The notes beneath the pieces were generated by a model. The model saw only the letters and a list, made by a program, of their open reading frames with translations, had not been told where the DNA came from and ran no database searches. From Actinomycetota bacterium (GTDB lineage: Bacteria; Actinomycetota; Nitriliruptoria; Nitriliruptorales; Nitriliruptoraceae): a DNA stretch of 64,000 nucleotides. A program made the translations under genes and the position numbers. Every line of letters begins with the position of its first letter. Position 1 is the stretch's first letter. The stretch lies in assembly GCA_019347575.1 (NCBI GenBank), contig JAHWKY010000009.1, positions 84,976 to 148,975 of the forward strand, given 5' to 3'. Below are positions 60,121 to 64,000 of this stretch, piece after piece.

Positions 60121-60260
60121 GTGCTCAAGTAGCGAAGCGGTAGCACGACCCGACCGTGCTCAAGTAGCGAAGCGGTAGCACGACCCGACCGTGCTCAAGT
60201 AGCGAAGCGGTAGCACGACCCGACCGTGCTCAAGTAGCGAAGCGGTAGCACGACCCGACC
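60121..60260. repeat. Four identical tandem copies of a 35-bp repeat
   Basis: Units start at 60121, 60156, 60191 and 60226 and are identical. Each begins GTGCTCAAGTAGCGAAGCGG and ends with CACGACCCGACC. GTGCT at the start of a unit pairs with AGCAC near its end, and AGCACG pairs with CGTGCT of the next unit, so alternate hairpins can form within or between units. There are no spacers. The first base follows the ychF stop codon directly. Confidence 0.95.
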
Positions 60261-60355
60261 GTCCAACCTCGGCGTCCTGAGCGCGGCGATCGACCCGGTA
60301 CCTTGGCAGCGCGCGCCCTCGGGGGCGCCCGCGTCCCGGATCAGGAGACTCGACG

Positions 60356-60544
60356 ATGGCGCGCACGGAACCCATCACCCGCCTCGAGGTGGCGGCGTGC
60401 CCCACGCACCGGCTCGAGGTTCGTCACTACTCGAGCCACGAGGTCGGTTGCGACTGTCTCGACGACGTCCGCCGTCACGAACTGGCCGAGCGCCTGGCCA
60501 AGGCACGTGAAGAGGGCAGTCCCCTGGCCGAGATGGCTGAGTAG
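60356..60544 (+). CDS. Small cysteine-containing protein, unknown function
   Basis: ATG at 60356 has AGGAG seven to eight bases upstream. The 62-residue protein has one cysteine near residue 15 (AACPTH) and CDC at about 41-43, with two histidines between (RHYSSHEVG), a possible small metal site. The C-terminal third is a charged helix (RRHELAERLAKAREEG). I do not recognise the family. It ends two bases before the GTG of the ABC1 kinase gene, so co-translation is likely. Confidence 0.65.
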   Translation: MARTEPITRLEVAACPTHRLEVRHYSSHEVGCDCLDDVRRHELAERLAKAREEGSPLAEMAE

Positions 60545-60546
60545 AC

Positions 60547-61950
60547 GTGGCCGAGCGGCGCCTTGGGGGCCGGCTCGGGCGGGGCGCACGCCTCGCCGGG
60601 ACCGGTCTGCGGGGCGCTGCCGGGCTCGCCGCGGCTCGGGCCAAGCAGTTGGCCGGCGGTGGCGGCGACGACCTTATCGAGTTCCACGAGGACCTCGCGC
60701 TGCGTCTCGTGGAGACGCTCGGCGAGATGAAGGGCGCGGCCATGAAGGTCGGCCAGATCCTGAGCTTCGTCGATCTCGACCTTCCACCCGAGATCCGCGG
60801 CGTCTACCACGACACGCTGGCGTCCCTGCGAGACGACGCGCCCACCTTCGATCTCGACGCGATCACGACCGTGATGCACGAGGAGTACGGCGCCCCGCCG
60901 GAGGCGGTGTTCGCATCGTTCGAGCCGGATCCGATCGCGTCGGCGTCGATCGGGCAGGTGCACGCGGCGAAGCTCGATGACGGTCGCGATGTCGTCGTTA
61001 AGGTCCAGTATCCCGGGGTCGCCGACGCCGTACGCGCTGATCTGCGCAACGCCGAGGCGTTCGTGCCGCTCGCGCGTCTGCTGTCTCCCAACCTCGAGGT
61101 GAAGCCACTGCTCGAGGAGCTACAGGAGCGGGTGACCGACGAGCTGGACTACGAGCGCGAAGCCCAGTACCAGCGCGCGTTCGCGGACCGCTACGACGGT
61201 CACCCGTTCATCCACGTGCCACAGGTCATAGCGGACCTGTGCCGAGGTCGGGTGCTGGTGGCCGAGCGGGTCCGGGGCGAGTCCTTCGACCGCTTCCTCG
61301 GGCGCGCGTCGGAGCCCGAGAAGCAGAGGGTGGGCGAGATCATCTTCCGCTACGCGTTCGGTTCGATCGGCCGCTTCCGGCTCTTCAACGGCGACCCCCA
61401 CCCGGGCAACTACCTCATCGAGGGCGGCGGGGCGGACGGCGGTTCACGCGTGGCGTTCCTCGACTACGGCTCGGTCAAGATGTTCAGCCGCGAACGGTTC
61501 GCACAGATGCGCGCCGTCGACGACGCGGTCGTGGACGATGATCTCGACCGGTTCATGGTTAGCGTCAGGGACGCCGGGTTCGTGCCGCCGGGCGTGCGGA
61601 TCGACGAGCAGCGACTGTTCGACTGGTTCCGGCTGTTCTCGCTGCCGGAGGTCGCTGAGCAGCCGTTCACCTTCACACCTGACTACGCAGCCGAGGTCCT
61701 CCGCACCACCACCGATCTTCGCAGCGAGTACCGTGACGTGCTGCGCCAGCTCAACCTGCCTCCGGACTATCTGCTCCTCAACCGCATTCAGTGGGGCATC
61801 AACTCGGTCCTCGGCCGGCTGCGCGCAACCGCTGACTGGCGCGCGATCCGCGACGAGTACGTCAGGGACGGGCGGCCGGCGACACAACTGGGTGAACTCG
61901 ACCAGACCTGGTGGCAGGCCCGCAACCCGGAGCCGGATCCACCTGCCTGA
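60547..61950 (+). CDS. ABC1/ADCK (UbiB-like) family atypical kinase
   Basis: The 467-residue protein contains the family's KxGQ motif (MKGAAMKVGQILSFVDLDLPPE), an alanine-rich nucleotide loop (SASIGQVHAAKL), the ATP-binding Lys in VVVKVQYPGV, ELDYEREAQ, and the catalytic GDPHPGNYLIE and FLDYGSVK motifs. UbiB-like proteins support lipid or quinone metabolism; in Actinobacteria, which lack ubiquinone, the target is unknown. It follows the small cysteine protein by two bases. Confidence 0.93.
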   Translation: MAERRLGGRLGRGARLAGTGLRGAAGLAAARAKQLAGGGGDDLIEFHEDLALRLVETLGEMKGAAMKVGQILSFVDLDLPPEIRGVYHDTLASLRDDAPTFDLDAITTVMHEEYGAPPEAVFASFEPDPIASASIGQVHAAKLDDGRDVVVKVQYPGVADAVRADLRNAEAFVPLARLLSPNLEVKPLLEELQERVTDELDYEREAQYQRAFADRYDGHPFIHVPQVIADLCRGRVLVAERVRGESFDRFLGRASEPEKQRVGEIIFRYAFGSIGRFRLFNGDPHPGNYLIEGGGADGGSRVAFLDYGSVKMFSRERFAQMRAVDDAVVDDDLDRFMVSVRDAGFVPPGVRIDEQRLFDWFRLFSLPEVAEQPFTFTPDYAAEVLRTTTDLRSEYRDVLRQLNLPPDYLLLNRIQWGINSVLGRLRATADWRAIRDEYVRDGRPATQLGELDQTWWQARNPEPDPPA

Positions 61951-61959
61951 AGGGTGGGG

Positions 61960-63750
61960 TCAGGAGCGGCCGTAGATGTCGTCGATGATGTTGCCGTACT
62001 TGTCGTGGACGACGCGACGCTTCACCTTCAGCGTCGGGGTGAGCTCGCCGCCCTCGATCGTGAAGTCATCGGGAACGATGCGGAACTCCTTGATGGCCTC
62101 GGCTCGGGAGACCGCCCGGTTGGCGCTGTCGACCGCCTGCTGGACGTCGGCTCGCAGCTCGGGATCGTCCACCAGATCGGCGACCGACTTGCCGGTCTTG
62201 CCGTGCTCGTCGGCCCACGCGGGGAACTGCTCCGGGTCGATCGCGACGAGGCAGCCGATGAACTTCTCACCGTCACCCACCACCATCGCCTGGCTGACGA
62301 GGCGGTGCGAACGGAGCCGATCCTCGAGCACGTTCGGGGCGACGTTCTTCCCGGCGGCCGTGACGATGATCTCCTTCTTGCGGCCGGTTATGCGCAGGTA
62401 CCCGTCAGCGTCGAGCTCGCCGAGGTCGCCGGTGTGGAACCAGCCGTCCTCGACGGCCTCCTGCGTGGCCTCGTCGTTCTTGTAGTAGCCCGCGAAGACG
62501 TTGCCGCCCTTGAGTAGCACCTCGCCGTCGTCCGCGATCCCGACGGACGTGCCGGGGATGGGGCGCCCGACACTTCCGATGCGGTAGGCGTCGGGGCGGT
62601 TGAGCGTGGCGCCGGCAGACGTCTCGGTCAGCCCGTAGCCCTCGTAGATGGGCAAGCCCGCGCCGTGGAAGAAGTGGCCGAGGCGCTCGCCCAGAGCCGC
62701 GCCTCCAGAGATGGCGCCCTTGACCTTGCCACCCACCGCGTTGCGCAGCTTGACGTACACGAGCTTGTCGAACAGTGCGTGCTGCAACTTGGTCGTCAGC
62801 TTCGCCCCGCCCGCCTGCTCCTCGCGGCTGTAGCGCTCCGCCAAAGCCGCGGCCTTGTCGAAGATCTTGCCCTTGCCCTCGCTGTGCGCCTTCTGCTGCG
62901 CGCCGGTGAAGACCTTCTCGAACACGCGCGGTACCGACAGCAGCAGCGTGGGCTGCACCATCACCAACTCCTCGGTCAGCTTCGGGATGCCGGTGGAGTA
63001 GGCGATCTTCAGGCCGCTGCGGATGAAGAAGGTCTGGATGACGCGCGCGAAGATGTGGGCGAGCGGCAGGAAGAGCAAGGTGGAGTCGCCCGGCTCCATC
63101 AGCTCGTCGATCGAGCTCTCAACCGAGATCGCGTCGAACATGAGGTTGTTGTGGGTCAGCACGCACCCCTTGGGCATGCCGGTGGTACCTGACGTGTAGA
63201 CGAGCGTGGCGACGTCATCGAGCGAGGTCGCGTCGACGCGCTTGGTGACCTCGTCGTCCTCGACGCTCTCGCCCGCAGCCTGGATCGCGTCGAGACCGCC
63301 CTTGTCGATCACGAACCGGTGCTTGCACTTCTTCAGCTTGCCCGCCACCTCGTTGAACGTCTCCTCGAGCTGCTCGTCCGCCATCACGATCGAGACCGCC
63401 TCGGAGTTGCTGATGATCCACTCGATCTGCTCGGCGGACGAGGTCTCGTAGATCGGGACCGTCACGCAGCCTGCCGCCCAGATCGCGTAGTCCAGGTACG
63501 TCCACTCGATGCGCGTGGGCGACAGGATCGCGATCTTCGACCCGGGCTTGATACCGAGCCCGATGAAGCCCTTCGCCAGGGCTCGGACGGTCCCGGCGAA
63601 CTGCTCCGACGTGACATCCACGAAGCGGTCGCCGTCGCGGAACGCCAGGGCGGCACGCTTCGGTGCGGTCTCGGCGTTGCGCCACACCGGAGCGGTCAGG
63701 GTCTCCGTGGGGTCGAGTCGGATGTCGCCGGGGCTCGTGTACTGCTTCAT
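61960..63750 (-). CDS. Long-chain fatty-acid--CoA ligase (FadD15-like)
   Basis: The 596-residue AMP-forming enzyme has the P-loop VYTSGTTGMPKGCVLTHNNL, YEGYGLTETSAG (ATP/AMP site), the hinge TGDLGELDADGYLRITGRKKEIIVTAAGKNVAPN and the late catalytic Lys in PTLKVKRRVV. It activates long-chain fatty acids to acyl-CoA, feeding lipid synthesis or beta-oxidation. TACCCT at 63797-63802 on the minus strand is a likely -10 box. It is divergent from the mini-ORF array at the window's right edge. Confidence 0.95.
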   Translation of the reverse strand: MKQYTSPGDIRLDPTETLTAPVWRNAETAPKRAALAFRDGDRFVDVTSEQFAGTVRALAKGFIGLGIKPGSKIAILSPTRIEWTYLDYAIWAAGCVTVPIYETSSAEQIEWIISNSEAVSIVMADEQLEETFNEVAGKLKKCKHRFVIDKGGLDAIQAAGESVEDDEVTKRVDATSLDDVATLVYTSGTTGMPKGCVLTHNNLMFDAISVESSIDELMEPGDSTLLFLPLAHIFARVIQTFFIRSGLKIAYSTGIPKLTEELVMVQPTLLLSVPRVFEKVFTGAQQKAHSEGKGKIFDKAAALAERYSREEQAGGAKLTTKLQHALFDKLVYVKLRNAVGGKVKGAISGGAALGERLGHFFHGAGLPIYEGYGLTETSAGATLNRPDAYRIGSVGRPIPGTSVGIADDGEVLLKGGNVFAGYYKNDEATQEAVEDGWFHTGDLGELDADGYLRITGRKKEIIVTAAGKNVAPNVLEDRLRSHRLVSQAMVVGDGEKFIGCLVAIDPEQFPAWADEHGKTGKSVADLVDDPELRADVQQAVDSANRAVSRAEAIKEFRIVPDDFTIEGGELTPTLKVKRRVVHDKYGNIIDDIYGRS

Positions 63751-63796
63751 GAGGCGGACTCCTGCACCGTTCCGGGCACGACGGGATCTGACCCCG

Positions 63797-63802
63797 AGGG
63801 TA
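63797..63802 (-). promoter_or_regulatory. Probable -10 box of the FadD-like gene
   Basis: TACCCT on the minus strand lies 46 bases before the ATG, with AGGAG near 63764 as the ribosome site. The same GCTACCCTC sequence occurs upstream of the SRPBCC, prcB and TtuA-fusion genes and (as GGTACCCTC) of pup, so it may be a common -10 form in this genome. Confidence 0.4.
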
Positions 63803-63873
63803 GCAACGCGGTCCGCGGCACGGCCGTCCGGCCACAGGGCGTAGGGTTCGGCCTGAGCCGCGAAGGAGGAGGC

Positions 63874-63942
63874 ATGACCTATCGAGCCTCACCCCCCAGG
63901 CCGGCAACGCCGGCCCCTCCCCCCTCAAGGGGGGAGGCATGA
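63874..63942 (+). CDS. 22-codon proline-rich mini-ORF (locus C, first copy)
   Basis: ATG at 63874 lies behind GGAGGAGG, a full ribosome-binding site, so here the mini-ORF is the first translated frame. The peptide is MTYRA followed by SPPRPATPAPPPSRGEA. Its TGA overlaps the ATG (63939) of the next copy. This is the only copy in the window with its own conventional site. Confidence 0.45.
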   Translation: MTYRASPPRPATPAPPPSRGEA

Positions 63943-64000
63943 CCTATCGAGCCTCACCCCCCAGGCCGGCAACGCCGGCCCCTCCCCCCTCAAGGGGGGA
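63939..64000 (+). CDS. Second mini-ORF of the tandem array, cut by window end
   Basis: The ATG overlaps the stop of the first mini-ORF. The visible 20 codons repeat the same peptide. The expected GGCATGA at its end, which would overlap the next start, lies just beyond the window. Confidence 0.4.
   Translation, partial: MTYRASPPRPATPAPPPSRG

Larger units (their letters stand above)
63874..64000 (+). repeat. Tandem coupling repeats at the right edge (locus C)
   Basis: Two 65-bp units start at 63874 and 63939; the second is cut by the window end and more may follow. Both carry the GGCCGGC-AAC-GCCGGCC hairpin and the CCTCCCCCCT/AGGGGGGAGG inverted repeat. The gene they lead into lies outside the window. 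Confidence 0.9.

Noticed and set aside
60121..60260. Possible CRISPR array
   Set aside because: The four 35-bp units are directly abutting and identical, with no spacers, and there are no cas genes in the window.
63319..63942. 207-residue frame on the plus strand ending in the repeat
   Set aside because: Most of it is antisense to the FadD-like gene; only the last 23 codons (the mini-ORF behind GGAGGAGG) are plausible.

Overview
The window is about 70% GC and reads as one stretch of actinobacterial chromosome. The evidence is a complete Pup-proteasome locus (trmI, arc, dop, pup, prcB, prcA, pafA, pafB, pafC, then tatA, tatC and helY, in the order usual for Actinobacteria), mycothiol-type, DUF4193 and DUF2017 proteins, NucS, HemQ, and many GTG starts joined by 4-base GTGA/ATGA overlaps. 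A secreted protein with cell-wall-binding type 2 repeats and a lysine 5,6-aminomutase operon would suit a deep-branching lineage such as Nitriliruptoria or Euzebyales. That placement is inference.

Layout. 1-5.5 kb, nearly all minus strand: DUF2017 (cut by the window edge), clpS, a divergent cold-shock protein, two small helical proteins, a SRPBCC protein, a RecB-type nuclease, a HisN-like phosphatase, tRNA-Glu(TTC) and a polyprenol-phosphate mannosyltransferase overlapping lnt. 7-13.3 kb: DUF4193 protein, then a tightly coupled lysine-fermentation operon transcribed leftward (kdd, amidohydrolase, kamD, kamE, kal). 13.4-17.3 kb: mycothiol-dependent isomerase, small membrane protein, acyl-CoA dehydrogenase, GNAT, M24 peptidase. 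17.4-22.5 kb: glpD facing a lipid kinase, an Fe-S (CCG) protein and an alkyl-DHAP-synthase-like flavoprotein. 22.5-27.3 kb: helY, a membrane-anchored protein, tatC, tatA and a small membrane protein. 27.5-45.3 kb: an orphan GAF/PAS histidine kinase and the Pup-proteasome region, with a zincin-like protein coupled to prcA, an orphan protein with a motif typical of contractile-injection-system cargo, and a sulfur-carrier/TtuA fusion. 45.6-64 kb: aconitase, an MBL-fold protein, a zinc alcohol dehydrogenase, an M15 peptidase lipoprotein, phosphoglycerate mutase, the wall-binding glycosidase, hemQ, Nudix, a K+ channel, a DUF2804-like protein, nucS, ychF, an ABC1 kinase and a FadD-type ligase.

The most unusual structure is a short repeat of about 65 bp found at three operon junctions (8189-8318 minus, 49093-49161 plus, 63874-64000 plus). 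Each free copy is a 22-codon reading frame for a proline-rich peptide. Its start overlaps the stop of the gene before it, or of the previous repeat copy, and its stop overlaps the start of the gene or copy after it. It contains two strong hairpins, the second of which sequesters the purine-rich tract next to the downstream start codon. It looks like a mobile or amplified translational-coupling linker. Other repeats are a perfect 4 x 35 bp tandem array after ychF, a roughly 40 bp palindrome in opposite orientations at two sites, and a duplicated 31 bp hairpin near the histidine kinase. Several genes appear to be leaderless, with a TANNNT -10 box 6-7 bases before the start codon.
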